Both the position numbers and the translations under genes were made by a program. A stretch of DNA of 64,000 nt from JAWWPG01 sp963820035. GTDB lineage: Bacteria; Actinomycetota; Actinomycetes; Propionibacteriales; Nocardioidaceae. Positions 1 through 10,882 of this stretch are shown piece after piece (the stretch's first letter is position 1; every line of letters begins with the position of its first letter). The stretch spans positions 1 to 64,000 of the forward strand of contig CAWFYK010000009.1 in assembly GCA_963820035.1 (NCBI GenBank), read 5' to 3'. The notes under the pieces are model-generated. The model made no database searches. It saw only the letters and a program-made list of their open reading frames with translations, and was not told the origin of the DNA.

Positions 1-2
1 GG

Positions 3-83
3 CAATTTGAGGAGGGACGTCAGACACTCGCCGAGGTAAAGAGAGCCCTCAAACACATTGCCCAGCAAACACTCATAGGTTAG
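3..83 (+). CDS. C-terminal fragment of an unidentified protein, cut by the window edge
   Basis: Reading from base 3 gives an open frame of 26 codons ending in TAG at 81-83, with natural-looking composition (EEGRQTLAEVKRALKHIAQQ). It could be the tail of a gene that begins left of the window. Nothing identifies the family, and the stretch is short enough to be chance. Confidence 0.25.
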   Translation, partial: QFEEGRQTLAEVKRALKHIAQQTLIG

Positions 84-143
84 GTCAACGGCGCTCTACA
101 AAACGGACACGTCGATTCGGTTCAGACCCAATTTGCTGGGCAA
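58..143. repeat. 12-bp perfect inverted repeat, arms 62 bases apart
   Basis: TTGCCCAGCAAA at 58-69 is exactly complementary to TTTGCTGGGCAA at 132-143. The arms are too far apart for a simple terminator. They could be protein-binding sites or the ends of a small element just upstream of the 70-codon frame at 156. No function can be read. Confidence 0.5.
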
Positions 144-155
144 TGGGAGTGGTGC

Positions 156-368
156 GTGACGCTCGGACGCTCAGACCCAGAGCCCGCTGTCTTCCTGGAG
201 TTCGGACCTACTGCCCTCGTGGAGAACGGGCGCGTCTCTGAGCCGCTGGCCGATCCTGACTATACGAAGGTGTTCGTCACCCGACAGGCCGCCGACCACG
301 AAGGCATCGACCAGATCATCCAGACTGCCGTCGGGCTCGACGACGTCCTAAGCAGGCCTGAGCGATGA
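156..368 (+). CDS. Hypothetical 70-residue protein
   Basis: GTG-initiated frame of 70 codons rich in Asp, Glu and Val, with no membrane segment or known motif that I recognise. It follows the 12-bp inverted repeat and has no strong ribosome binding site. The composition is plausible for a small cytoplasmic protein, but I cannot name a family. It may equally be a chance frame in an eroded region. Confidence 0.3.
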   Translation: MTLGRSDPEPAVFLEFGPTALVENGRVSEPLADPDYTKVFVTRQAADHEGIDQIIQTAVGLDDVLSRPER

Positions 369-1037
369 CGACACCCGCTTGCGCGACGGTGTCCTCCACG
401 GTAATCAGAGCGAACTGACCGCGTCCAGGCCCAGCGGCCCACGGTCCAGACCCTCGCAGGTGTCGCCCCGTACAAGCTCCGAAACACACAGACCAACCGC
501 GGTCACACCGCCGCCTTAGCGTCACGTCCTGCTCCCCCAGACTGTCGATCAGGCGGCGCAGACCCCCGAGTCCACTAACAGTGGACATGTGCACATTCAC
601 GCTTCAAGCTGGCCGGGTGCGCCCCACCGCCAGCAGCGGAAGGGTGCAGAGCTTGACGAGCGCCTCGCGTGCCGAGTTCGCACGTACCGTGGCCATCCCC
701 GGCAGACCGCTGTTGAGTGCCAACAACAGGTCGAGACACGCCTCAGCGCGAACCTCCCCCAACGATGATGCGCGACGGCCGCATCCGCAGCGACTCCTTC
801 ACCAGATTCCGGAGCTTGATCTCCCCGGTGCCCTCGAGCCCGGACTGGCGGGTCTGCAGCTGCACCCAGCCAGGGTGCGAGATTCGAAGCACATACAACA
901 TCGAACTACATACCTAACCGTACTGGAGCCGCCACCGAAGTCGCGTGCTCGTGGGCCCGGTTACTCAAGCACAGCCGGCACAGCCCTCATCGCGAAACGA
1001 GCGCCGAGCCACCTTTGAATGACTGCCGCAAAGACAT
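369..1037. other. No recognisable gene
   Basis: Only weak overlapping frames on both strands, with Arg/Ser/Pro-rich translations typical of non-coding GC-rich DNA. No RNA gene or repeat was seen. Confidence 0.5.
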
Positions 1038-1874
1038 CAGTCGAGCAGCACAGCGTCTAGATCTATCCGGGTCGCGCGGCGAACCGACGTTGACGATCTT
1101 GATTGCGTGTGGGGTGTCGTTTGGCGTGAGGAGGCCCTGCCATACGACGACTCTGGGTGCCTTCGGGTTCGAATACGTGTCAACGATCGCCTCTAATGCC
1201 CCGTCGATGTAGACCTTGGCGATGCCTTGATCTGGACCAGTCGGCATCACGAGGGCGACGTGGTGTCCTGTCACCGTGAAACTCGCAGCCGCCCCCACCT
1301 CGGACGTCTTATGGGTTGTCTGACCCGCCCAGCAGGCGCACTTGGAAACCCCCCAGCTCCCGCTGTAAGTGATTGGTGTCCCCGTGTAGCCGACATTATT
1401 GTCTTGTGCTGACCTGGAAGTTCGCCGACACAGTCTTAATCGTCCCATTGCCGGCAGCATCTCTAGCCGTGATTTCATAGGCGTACTCTAGTGCCTGCTC
1501 CACCACCGCAGTCGTCGTAATAATTGGATGTCGCCCAGGGATCTATCGAGGTGCGTGTGCTACCAGTGAAGAAGATATCAGGGTCGAAATCCGTGTTAAG
1601 TGCTTTGGCGTCGTATCGAACGTAACCGCTGTCGTCGGATCCACTCCACTTGAACGCTCCTGTAAACCACTTCGAACTCCCCAGCGGTTCCGCATGAGTA
1701 GAAATCGGGATATAACGACTTACCGGTGGTGAAGTCGGCGGTAATGGGTGTTTTCAATATGGGCGGCGTTGTATCACCGTCTGGCCGGGCGGCTACGGGG
1801 ATAGCCGTTAGGGGGATGACAGCAAGCCCTAGCGTGATGGTCAAGGCAATCGGCTTCCAATATCGCATGTGCAT
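1038..1874 (-). pseudogene. Secreted Ig-like/carbohydrate-binding-type protein, frameshifted
   Basis: The gene reads leftward from ATG at 1874. It opens with a signal peptide: basic MHMRYWKP, a hydrophobic stretch, then an Ala-X-Ala site near residue 29, followed by DTTPPIL, typical of actinobacterial extracellular Ig-like domains. The natural continuation then moves between frames at least three times: SGSDDSGYVRYDAKAL near 1640, YAYEITARDAAGNGTIK near 1470, VGYTGTPITYSGSWG near 1390, and a C-terminal RATRIDLDAVLLD ending in TGA at 1038-1040. The last segment matches the common pattern in which a Trp-rich sandwich is followed by a 'KVYIDG ... VDTYS' strand pair and a closing LDAV motif. All segments keep the same order and strand, so this is one gene of about 275 codons broken by small indels, either decayed or mis-assembled. 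The role would be extracellular binding; the ligand is unknown. Confidence 0.65.
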
Positions 1875-2385
1875 CTCCCCAATTGGAATGGTCCCGTATT
1901 AGGAACCTCAGACTATTGGCACTAGTCGGAGTAGTTGGGACAACTCGGGAGCTGAAGGACCCCCCCGAAACCCCTCACGCCGCCTCAAGAGTGGTCACTC
2001 GAGCCTGCCATGTGGCATGTCGAACTCCTCGGCCTTCTGCTGATCACCTGCTCGAAGCGTCGCGTCGTGCGCGTTGGTTGCTGCTTGGGCGAGCCCGGTG
2101 CACGTACGGGTCACCGGCTGACAGTTGGCCCGCGGCGATATACCTTCGAACCGTGGACACCGAGCACCCCAAGATGCTCGCTGCCTCGCGCAACGTCGAC
2201 GGCGTGGATCCCGTGCGCACGGCAACACCCTACGACCTGGCGCCGCACCCAGGATCAGCGAGTGGCCATGGATTTCGACACAGCCGAGTCGCGATGCACT
2301 TACGGTGTGGCTCGGTCCCCGCACATGGGAACCGATGCACCTAGTGGTCCTAGACCGCAGAGTGAATCGCGGAGGAGACTCAAAC
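1875..2385. other. Intergenic, no gene recognised
   Basis: Several overlapping frames on both strands have shadow-like composition. The segment separates the divergent secreted-protein pseudogenes and would hold both promoters. No clear -35/-10 pair could be assigned. Confidence 0.4.
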
Positions 2386-2430
2386 ATGGGATGTTTCGCA
2401 TTGCCAACAGTTGCCCGGGAGACGCAGTGA
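2386..2430 (+). CDS. Possible 14-codon leader peptide
   Basis: A strong ribosome binding site (GGAGGAG at 2371-2377) lies 8 bases before ATG 2386. The frame encodes MGCFALPTVARETQ and stops at TGA 2428-2430. That stop overlaps the GTG at 2427 that begins the hydrophobic leader of the propeller gene. This arrangement allows translational coupling. In this indel-rich stretch it could instead be the true N-terminus separated by a frame change. Confidence 0.3.
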   Translation: MGCFALPTVARETQ

Positions 2431-3609
2431 TCACAACACTTGGCAGGTCGGTCCGCGGAGCCTCCGGGCTGGCTACCGTGGCGCTGGTGGCTGGAGCAGC
2501 CTTCATGCTCGGCGCTCCTCGGGTGGAGGCAATTAATCCCGAGCCGAATATGGAACCGATCCTTTATGGGGTGAGCACGATCTCACCCTCCGACGCTCCG
2601 GGCCGTTGGAGGGTTTGGCAGGTTACGGGACGCTGATTGAGCATTGGGACGGGACAATCTGGAGAAGGGTGCTCCACCCAACCCGGCGGGACCAAGCTCG
2701 GCACCTCACCGGGGTGAGCGCCGTCTCCGCGAACGATGTGTGGGCCGTCGGCTACTCCGACAGAACCATAACGGTGTACCGGGCACCTGGATTGAGCACT
2801 GGGACGGCACGAGCTGGACAACTGTGTCAGCCCCAACCCGGGAACGGGGAGCGGCGAACTACCTGTATGGAGTGAGCGCCATCTCCGCGACCGATGTCTG
2901 GGCGGTGGGTCGATACTTCGACAACGGAAACTTCACACTCATTCTGCATTGGGATGGAACGAAGTGGACAAAGGTGCGAAGCCCTAGCCCTGGTCAGATA
3001 GACGTTCTCAACGGGGTAAGCGCGATCTCGCCAACCGACGCGTGGGCCGTCGGGTATGCAAGCGATGGGGTGGTTCCCGCCTCGTTGAGCATCGGGAGGC
3101 ACAACTGGACTCAGGAATCAATCGAAGACCCAGGCATATACGGCTGGTTCTACGGAGTAAGCGCACGTAGGCATTCGACGTGTGGGCCGTCGGCATGTAT
3201 TACAACGGAGACAGCCAGAGAACCTCATCGAGCATTGGAATGGGTCCAGTTGGACGACTGTGCCAGGCCCGATTCACCAGGGCATCAACAGCGGCTTGGT
3301 CGCAGCAAGCGCACTTTCAGCCACCGACGCATGGGCAGTTGGCCACTACGCTTCCTACAATGGTGAAGGCCGAACCGTGATCGCGCATTGGGACGGCACT
3401 ACCTGGACCAGGCCACGCGTCCAGCCCTGGAACGTCGATAGAACACTTTACGGATTAGTGCTGCCTCCTGAAAGACGCATGGGCGGTCGGCCATAACCCG
3501 TCCACAACGATACGATCGGCATGGGACGGAATCAGACGGAGAAATTCTCGGCCGCGCAGCACGGACAGCCCTCGTTATTTCGAATTGAAAGACTCGTGGC
3601 CGCATTAGG
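2427..3609 (+). pseudogene. Secreted seven-repeat beta-propeller protein, broken by frameshifts
   Basis: From GTG 2427 the frame gives an Arg-bearing N-region and a hydrophobic signal segment ending in APRVEA. Seven propeller motifs of the type 'VSAISATDVWAVG' paired with 'IEHWDGTxW' follow, but they lie in alternating frames, with changes near 2600, 2780, 3170 and 3450. The motifs are recognisable near 2565, 2710, 2870, 3020, 3160, 3310 and 3470, and the last frame ends at TAG 3607-3609. The intact paralogue at 60849-62024 has the same seven-blade layout and length, so this is a full-length copy that has lost its frame. Such proteins are exported and their ligand is unknown. Confidence 0.7.
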
Positions 3610-4539
3610 GAAGGGCTGTCCGGGAGTGTCCGTCCTCAGACGCCTCTCCCAACTGCCGAAACGGAGGGGCGCCCGCTATGTCGGGCCCGATCCGAGAGTC
3701 CGCTGCGCGATTACAGACCCGTCGATCCGCCGAAGGCCGTCGAGGTGCATCACAACGACCGCTGGTGGTCCGGCACCACTCACCTCGTGGGGGAAAGTCG
3801 AACGGCGAGTGGCGAGGACTCACGCAAGTGGTCTGAGGACGTGGGGATCACTCTCCTGCAGACGGTGTCGAATCAACGAATACGACGAGTCCACCGTCCG
3901 TACACGGAATATGAGCCGCAAGTGTCATCGTGGCGGTCAACCACTCGTTCCAAAGTTCTCGTCTGTAAGCCGAGTTACTTGGCACGAAACGGTCCTCCAC
4001 TTCGCTCAGGGCAAAGTGTGCCTACCGAGGGGGTATCTCCTGTGGAAGGATCCGTTTGCGGACGTCGCAAGGCGGCTCGGACAGGCCTCAGGCAGGCATG
4101 AGTCATTGGCCGGAAAGACGCGCCCGGATCCAGCAGAGTGCGCACCTGGACAAACATGAGCGGTCAGTGGTCAACGGCACATAGCCAGACGTGTTGGTGG
4201 TGGCCGACGCAGTCGGCGATTTGGCTCCAGTGGTCACCGTGGCCTTGCAAGTACATCCGAGGCCCACGATTCGTCACCCCTCTCGTGGGCATGGCGCAGG
4301 AGGCTATACATGGCTGGAGCACGCCGCGCGATCGTCGCCGGCAACACCGCCCGGGTTGCATCTTCCGGGGGCGTAACCGTCCGGAATCGCGGCCAGCCTT
4401 CGTGTCGCGGTATCGGGCTCGTCGATGGAAGGAGGCGACCGAACGAGACGGCTGCAAGGTCGTTGTGACATGGCAGATGGGGTCCCTAGGTTGGGAGCAG
4501 TGACCGCATGACGCGCTCTCTCGCCCGTGGCTCGAAGGG
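3610..4539. other. Long stretch without a recognisable gene
   Basis: About 930 bases with short frames on both strands, none with a coherent domain or a good ribosome binding site. They may be remains of older genes. No tRNA, repeat array or IS end was seen. Confidence 0.4.
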
Positions 4540-5951
4540 CTAGGAGTCGAGTTGCTCTTCCAACAGGATGCGCATCACTCTGTGCCGCTCTGCGATCGGG
4601 GTTCGTCGGCAACCGTATCTCCATTTCGGCCGCCGCGAGTGACGTGAAGGGCGATCGTGTCGCTTCTTCTAGAAAGGCGTACGCGGTCGCGTCGTCGTCC
4701 AATTGCTCCCCGAGCGCGAGAGCAGCGCTGGCCTCGTCAGAAGGCTGCCGTGCTCGTAGGCGAACAGCAGTTCTGCCCGCCACTCGTCGTCGTCATCGGA
4801 GTATTCGCCGATGCCGAGGGCAGCGGTCGCCTGCACCGACACGTTCGTCGCTTGCTCACGGGCCTGCCGCGCGTATCGCAGGGCCTCGTGGTCATCGTTG
4901 ATGATCAGGCATGCCTCAGCAGCCACTCGCCCGGCAACGGCGGGGATACTGGAGTGCGCGAGCCGCTTGAGCTCTGGGACGGGGTTGTCGGACCTGTGCA
5001 GCAAAGTGAACAACTGCCCTTCGTCGTTCTCGACTGTAGCTAGCAATTCGACGACTTGGTCCCGCAATTCTTGAGGCGTGTCGGGGTGCTCATCGAGGGC
5101 CCAGGCAAGGGCAAGCGCTTGGTTAGGATCGCTTTCTCTGAGTCGCCTGACAATTGGTTGCACGTCGGAGATCGTCGCCGGGACGGGCAGGTCGACGGAT
5201 CGTGCGGCTTCCAGTAAAGGCTTCATCAGGGGAACGAGTGGAGAGTCGCTTCCGACAGTCGCACCTTTGCGGAGGTTGCACGGAGCGCACAGCACCTGGA
5301 GGTTGTCCGGAGCATTGGTCCCTCCTTTACTGAACGGGAAGACGTGGTCAATGTGCCAAGGGCCGTTCGTGGCGCCGCAGATGGCGCACCGGGCGCCGTC
5401 CCGCCGCCAGACCTCGTCCTTGGTAACTTGCGGAATGGTGCGGCTGCGCGGGTACGCTAGCGCGTCCGGCTCGCTCGGAAGCGGCTCTGGCTCGAATACA
5501 GCGGGCCGTCCAGGCGACGGGAGACCGAAACTGCGTGCCAACTCCGGTGAGATGCGACGGAAACCGTTGCGGCCGAGTTTCTCGCCAGCCGGCAACACTG
5601 CGTCGACCGAGCCCACGACTTGGTGCTCCCAAGCGATCAGCCAACCTTCGTTGCCCTGTCGGTCCTGGTAGCTGGTCAAGTCAGACGGCAAGATCCCGTA
5701 CCACCGTCGCAGCCAGTCCATCGCCTGGGTCAAGGACCGGTACCGCGTGCGCGCAGGTTGGCCACGCGGAACTCCCAGCACACCTTACGGCTGTGCTGGT
5801 CAGCCCACCAGAGCGTGTCACCTTCGGCGAGCACGTGGTAAGGGTCCTGGCGTGTCCTCCACATCTGGAAGAACATGGATCCGGTCAGCAACTCCGCGGG
5901 AGTGTCGACGGGAGGCGCACCCCCGCCTCTGGATACCAGGTACTCGGTCAC
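4540..5951 (-). pseudogene. HNH endonuclease-domain protein, frameshifted
   Basis: The longest unbroken part (5781 to about 4740) contains a classic HNH core: CAIC (Cys-X2-Cys), HIDHVFPFSKGGTN, DNLQVLCAPCNLRKG. It is followed by an alpha-helical, repeat-like C-terminal region. The natural N-terminus lies in another frame (ATG 5951, MTEYLVSRGG... to WWADQHSRKVCWEF), joining near 5760. The C-terminus also changes frame twice, near 4740 and 4600, and ends as ERHRVMRILLEEQLDS with TAG at 4540-4542. The core keeps all metal-binding Cys and His residues. The family covers homing, restriction and phage-packaging nucleases, and context does not decide among them. About 465 codons if the frame is restored. 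Confidence 0.65.
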
Positions 5952-6261
5952 GCGTCTTCCCGTGTTCAGATGGGCCCACTGGTGCTAACTGTCCACCAAT
6001 CACCGTCGTCGGGGTCGCAGATTGCCGGAGTCGGCGTCCTGAGTAGGACCAAGCGGAGTTGCCGAGCACTTACTGCGCAGGCGTCGAACGCGGTCGCGAC
6101 GGGGATGGACGGCCCGGGCGCCGCACCACCAAGCCACTGCCGAGTTGAACGAAGACGAGCGTCACTGGCCTTCCGATCGGCAGCAGGACCACGAGCCAGC
6201 GGAAGACTTGACCGGCTCACCCGAGGGAGACGCCGAGCATCGGCTTCCCAGATGGCGATCC

Positions 6262-6838
6262 TCAATCGGTCCGGCGATGGGGGGCCTTGGCCACGCGATC
6301 GCGCCCTCCCCAAAGACCGAAGATCCGCGTCGCCGTCTCTTCGGCGTCCTCGGAGTTGTCGAGGATGTGCTGCGCTGACAGGTCGGCGACGGCGAATTGT
6401 CGGTACATGTGGCGCGTGGTGCCGAGATCGGTGAAGCCGTGTCCAGCCCGCGCACGCACTCGCTCGACGCAGGTGGCCTCGGTCGGGAGCAGCACCGACA
6501 GTGCAGCGAATCCAGGCCCGTGCCAGCGAGGAAGACCTCCAAGAACCAAGGGCCGATGACGCCGTCGTACACGACGGCGTAGCCGCCTGTCGCGAACCGT
6601 CCGGCTGCGGCGGCAGCCGCGCCGATGACAATGTCGTTCTGGACATGGGCTTCGGCGGTCCACGGAGCCAGGTAGCCCTGGTCGAGGAAGGCGAAGAAGT
6701 CATCGCCGCCCACGAGCGCGCTGCGTGAGAACCGGCTCGACAGCGCTCGGGCAACAGTGGTCTTGCCCGCTCCTGGCGGTCCGGCATGACGATCAACTCG
6801 CCTACCACGACGACGATAATCTGCGTGCCGATGGTCAC
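6262..6838 (-). pseudogene. Small P-loop kinase (AAA_33/zeta-toxin-like fold), frameshifted
   Basis: A GTG at 6838 begins a hydrophobic beta strand (IIVVVVGELIVMP) that should run into the Walker A motif GPPGAGKTT, which lies in the next frame; the break is near 6785. After Walker A come GGDDFFAFLDQGY and an AHVQND segment, then VVYDGVIGP as the Walker B-like strand. A second frame change near 6505 leads to a lid region (ATCVERVRARAGHGF) and a C-terminus ending at 6262. The layout, about 190 codons, fits nucleotide- or antibiotic-phosphorylating P-loop kinases of the gluconokinase/chloramphenicol phosphotransferase type. The substrate is not known. It lies beside an aminoglycoside-phosphotransferase-like gene on the same strand. 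Confidence 0.6.
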
Positions 6839-6961
6839 GCAGAGTTCCCGACCTTGAGGGATCCGGTACCGGCACGCTGCGGGTAGCGATCGCTCTGCGC
6901 GAGCGGCAGGTTCGTGACGGTCTGCGGGCGTCACGCCGGATACCCCGCGTCGGCCAGAACG

Positions 6962-7870
6962 TTACGGCACCGCCACCCGGCTGGCCCGTCTTGCCGGCAT
7001 TGTCGTCCAGTAGTACCAGATCATCAGCGCTATGCAGAGTGCCAGGCCCGTCCACGTAGCCAGGTCGCGTCATCGACGCCAGCTGTGGCGGAAGAGCTCC
7101 CTGGAGGGTGCATCGAGAATCTCCAGGCGACCACCAGATCCACGGTTGGGTCGCCCACAGACAAGCCTCCAAAGTCCAAGACCGCAGCCAGGGCTCCGCG
7201 ACGCACGAGCAGGTTCTCGGCCGCCAGGTCGCCGTGGTACCACCTAGGCGTCGTCCGCTCAGCGGCTCCAGGCAGCTTCATCGCCTCGTCCCAGATCCTT
7301 TCGGCGGCGTCGAGATCGAAGCCGAAGTCCGGCAGGCGCCGGCAACGGTCGATATTGTCTCTCGTCGTCTTGTCCATCGTCGCCAGCGGATCGCCTCGAT
7401 ACCAGTGCAGATCGGGGCTGCTGACCGCCTCCTGTGGGACCTCCGCCTGTTCGAGTGAGCGCAGCACCGCGGCAAGATCCCTGGCCAGGTGCTGTCGCGC
7501 TGGGTCCAGCGGGGTATCGGGACCGACGACCTTGAGGGTGCTCCCCTTCGATCCAGCGGACCACAGACCAGCGTTCAGGGTAGTCATCGTCAGGTCCGAA
7601 GATGGCCACGATCTCTGGCACCGAAACCGGCAGTTGTGGTCCCAGCAGTGGCAGCCATCTCCCTTCCTTGGCGATGGTCGCAGACCCTCCGGGTTGGCGC
7701 GGCAGCCGCACCAGGAGATCCTCACCGAGACGGAACAACGCATTCGTCGACCCGCTTGATGAGAGTCGCCGTACCGGCGAGTCGGCTTGGTCAGGCATCG
7801 CTCGGCGCACAAACACGCGGACCAGTTCGGCATCGATCGGGATCTCGTCGGAGTGAAGAACTTGAGCCAC
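6962..7870 (-). pseudogene. Aminoglycoside phosphotransferase-family protein, frameshifted
   Basis: The likely start is GTG 7870 (VAQVLHSDEIPIDAELV). The N-lobe continues with SSSGSTNALFRLGEDLLVRL and a KEGRWLP helix, and breaks frame near 7540. The C-lobe has the kinase catalytic loop HGDLAAENLL and the metal loop LDFGGLSVGDPTVDLVVAW, then VDDATWLRGRAW. A final frame change gives a hydrophobic C-terminal helix ALMIWYYWTTMPARR with stop at 6962-6964. The motif order is that of the APH/choline-kinase superfamily, in a subfamily common in actinobacteria. The first Asp of the catalytic loop and the DFG-like Asp are present, but the usual HGDLxxxN motif reads AAEN. Probably a small-molecule kinase; nothing shows that it acts on an antibiotic. 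Confidence 0.7.
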
Positions 7871-8325
7871 CCGACGACTCAATCCCACCGGTCTGACCAA
7901 CAGCAAACGACCTTTCCACCGCCCACGATCGCTGAACACCCAGCTAACGAGGATCGCGAGGAGCCTGTCCGCCTGGGAGTCCCGGCAGGGCCTGCCCCGG
8001 CCACGTCGATCACGTGGGAGGCCGACGCCCCGCAGAGGTGTCGAATGCGGGACAGGTGCTTCGATAACGGCTCGGTCCACGGGACTGCCGCCGCCCGTGG
8101 CGGCGCTTGCCTTGAGTTCTGGCCTCGCAACCCAGGGTGCGACATGCCTCGCGAAGGAGTGGAGTGAATTCTGCGCGATGGTCGGGATGGACGAACAGGT
8201 GGACTCGGAATCCCGCGTGCTGTGGTCTCCGGGCCGATACCCTCATTGTTGTTCGAGGCCGTCCAGGACCACTCCGCCGATGGCACTGGACCTCGGCAGC
8301 CAGAACCCGGTCCTGGAAGGGACGC
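7871..8325. other. Spacer between divergent genes, no gene recognised
   Basis: About 455 bases between the APH-like gene (leftward) and the oxidoreductase (rightward). Overlapping frames exist, but none has a recognisable domain. Both promoters are expected here; none could be assigned with confidence. Confidence 0.4.
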
Positions 8326-9313
8326 ATGATGAAGGCGATCGTCCAGCACGGGTACGGCGCCCCCGATGACGTCCTGAAGCTCGGCGAGGTCGACACGCCG
8401 GCCGTCGGTGATCAGGAGGTGCTGGTGCGGGTGCGGGCCAGCAGTGCCAACCCGTGGGACTGGCACTTCATCCGCGGCGAACCGGTGCTGATGCGGCCCG
8501 CCGGTATCGGCGGCATCCGCAAGCCGAAGTTCCTCATCCCCGGCGGAGACCTGGCTGGCACGGTCGAGCAGGTAGGGGCGAGGGGTGACCGGGTTCGCAC
8601 CCGGCGATCAGGTCTACGGCTTCGGCCACGGCGCGTTCGCCGAGTACATCGCGGTTCCCCAGGGAAGCCTCGCCCGCAAGCCGGCGAACCTGACCTTCGA
8701 GCAGGCCGCCGCCGTGCCCCTGGCCGCCATCACCGCCATCCAGGGACTACGAGCCGGGGGACTCCAGGCCGGGCAGCACGTCCTGGTCATCGGCGCCTCC
8801 GGCGGGGTCGGGACCTTCGCCGTCCAGATCGCCAAGCACCTCGGCGCGGAGGTCACCGGCGTCTGCAGCACCGGCAACATCGACCTGGTGCGGCGCCTCG
8901 GTGCCGATCACGTCATCGACTACACCAAGCAGGGCATCTCCACCGGTTCCGCCCGCTACGACATGGTCTTCCAGCTCGGCGGGACCTACTCCCCGGTAGC
9001 CATCCGCAAGGTGCTCACCCCCCACGGCACGCTCATCCAGTCGTACGGGGACGGCAACCGCTGGTTCGGACCCCTCGGCAACATCATCAAAGCCGCGGTA
9101 CTCAGCCTCTTCGTCGGCCAGACCCTGAAGGCCTTCACCGCCAAGGAGACGACCGAAACCCTCGACGAGATCACCGAGCTCATCGAGGCCGGCCAGCTCA
9201 CCCCCGTCATCGACCGGACCTACCCACTCGCCGAGGCCGCACAAGCCGTCCAGCTGGTCGAACAAGGACGCCCCGCCGGCAAGGTCACCATCACCATCAC
9301 CAGCGACCAATAA
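8326..9313 (+). CDS. Medium-chain dehydrogenase/reductase (quinone-oxidoreductase type), one frameshift
   Basis: The gene starts at ATG 8326 after GGAAGGG and reads MMKAIVQHGYGAPDDVLKLG, the usual N-terminus of zinc-free alcohol dehydrogenase/quinone reductases. The GroES-like fold (PGGDLAGTVEQVG) loses frame at 8577-8590 and resumes with VTGFAPGDQVYGFGHGAFAEY. The NAD(P)-binding Rossmann motif VIGASGGVGTFAVQIAKH is intact, as are HVIDYTKQG and a C-terminal PLAEAAQAVQLVEQGRPAGK. Catalytic-zinc Cys/His residues are not evident, which fits the NADPH-dependent quinone/enone reductase branch. About 328 codons if one base is corrected. The single break inside an otherwise clean gene makes an assembly indel at least as likely as a real mutation. 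Confidence 0.75.
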
Positions 9314-9660
9314 CCGCAGACCCCACCACCCAGGAACCCCTGACTCACCTACCCGACGTCCTGCGACGATGCAGCCGTTCTCGTAGCCGCGATTCTGCTG
9401 GCTCAGTCCACCTGGTCCTCGACTTCGGCCTCTGGCGGCGGACGAACGCAGGGCCTTGCGTTCGCCGGGACCCACTGTCTGCGGATCCACAGAGCGCTGC
9501 GGAATGTGCCCCTCTCGACAGCCACGCCCCGACAGTAGGAGAACAGGGCCAAGACGACTGGAGCAGCCAGCTGACCATCCTCAACGGAGCATGACCTCAA
9601 GGGGATCCGTCAACGGAACGGTGAGCACGGTTCCGTAAGTCGACGAGCGCGAGGCTCAAC
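9314..9660. other. Spacer, no gene recognised
   Basis: Convergent intergenic space after the oxidoreductase. Only shadow frames are seen and no convincing terminator hairpin was found. Confidence 0.4.
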
Positions 9661-9958
9661 CTAGGCGTTGGACCGCTTCTCGCTTGAGTCGCGATCGAAG
9701 GACCGGGCGGTGTGGGGGTCACTCGACATCCCGTACATCGACCGGAGTGTCTCCACCGCCGCCAAGCTGTCGCTGGCTGTGCGGGCTCGCGCAGGACTCG
9801 CCTTCATCGCCGGGAATTGGGTCGAACGAGTGGACAACGATCCGCTCAAGCAGTTCTCCAAGCGTCTCGTCGTTGAAATCGGCGAGTCCTTTGAGCACCT
9901 TGACGAGGTCCTTCTCCATGCGCACGCCGAGCTGGACCCGTTCCGTTGGGGATGTCAT
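9661..9958 (-). CDS. Small helical protein, possibly ribbon-helix-helix-like, frameshifted
   Basis: ATG 9958 begins MTSPTERVQLGVRMEKDLVK, then helices with GLADFNDETLGELLERIV. A short basic beta-strand followed by two helices is what small DNA-binding RHH proteins and toxin-antitoxin antidotes look like. The frame changes near 9770, and the likely real end (LAAVETLRSMYGMSSDPHTARSFD) stops at 9661. About 98 codons. No obvious toxin partner lies beside it, and the fold assignment is inference from pattern only. Confidence 0.45.
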
Positions 9959-10647
9959 GGGACCACAAATTACCTAGGTAACAAATCGTGTGCAACGCCT
10001 TTCGGACGCGGTCCAGGTCGTCTCTGCGAAACAGCCCTCCTTCGGCCCCCGAGATGCGGATGGCACTGTGGCTCTTCCCAGTCGAAGATGTAGAACGACA
10101 GAAGTCGCCGCGTCGCTGAGTCGGCACCTGTCCGGATCAAGAGGAATGAGGGCCTGTGAACGAGGCGAGTGCGGGTGTCCATCCGCTCGACCAGGGTCGC
10201 GACCCGATCAGCACAGCCCACGTCCAGCGCTTGGCCGCTGAGATTGCGACCCAGTTTGGCGGCGACCTGGCGCGGATGCAGCGGGCAAACGGGTACTCGA
10301 ACGCGACGTGGGTCGGTGACGGCATCGCCGTGCGGATCGCGCACATACCCGTCGACATGGCTCGTGAGGTTGCGCTGGTGCGTGCCCTTCCGCGAGAGGT
10401 CGGACACCCAGAGATCCTCGGAGAGGGCACTGTGGAGGGTCACGGCTGGATCGTGAGCACGGAGGTTCGCGGGCCGAACCTTCACGAGGCCTGGCCGACG
10501 CTGACGCCCGCGGAGCAGGGGTCGGCGGTGAGTCAGGTGTGGGACCGGGCCCAGATCGTGCACGACGCGAGCCCGTCCCTTCGGACACATGTCGCATCTC
10601 ACGGGGGCTACGTACCCGCAACGTTCGATGCCGCTACCGCGGCTGCT

Positions 10648-10882
10648 AATGGGGATCGACGGCTTGCTTCTCGGCTGGGAGGCTGGTCGGGCTGAGCCGG
10701 CCGGTGGGTGAGCACTGTTGGCGGCGGGGTTTTGTGAGCTCTGCGTCTAGAACGTGCCCCTGCCGGTTGGTGAGGTCTCCTGTGATGGCTGGTGGGATGT
10801 CGTGCCGGGAGCACTGATCCATTAGCGAGCTGGTGGAGTCCTCGGGCTCGGTGCATCGTGACCGACATCGAGAGGGGCTCTG
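10648..10882 (+). ncRNA. Candidate bridge RNA in the IS110 left end
   Basis: IS110 elements of the IS621 group encode a structured RNA upstream of the recombinase with two guide loops. Here GCGTCTAG (10743-10750) is the exact complement of the right target plus core (CTAGACGC, 12128-12135). GCGGCGG (10721-10727) matches the left target GCGGCTG (10639-10645) at 6 of 7. For the donor, GTGGGATGTC (10792-10801) matches the element's right end GTGGGATATC (12119-12128) with one wobble change. CCATTAG (10819-10825) is the exact complement of the core plus left end (CTAATGG). Order and spacing are those expected: left then right target guides, left then right donor guides, each pair about 15-17 bases apart. 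The RNA ends are not defined; the guides span 10721-10825. Confidence 0.8.

Noticed and set aside
8747..9490. 247-residue frame opposite the oxidoreductase
   Set aside because: Gly/Asp/Val-rich shadow of a gene with clear family motifs on the other strand.
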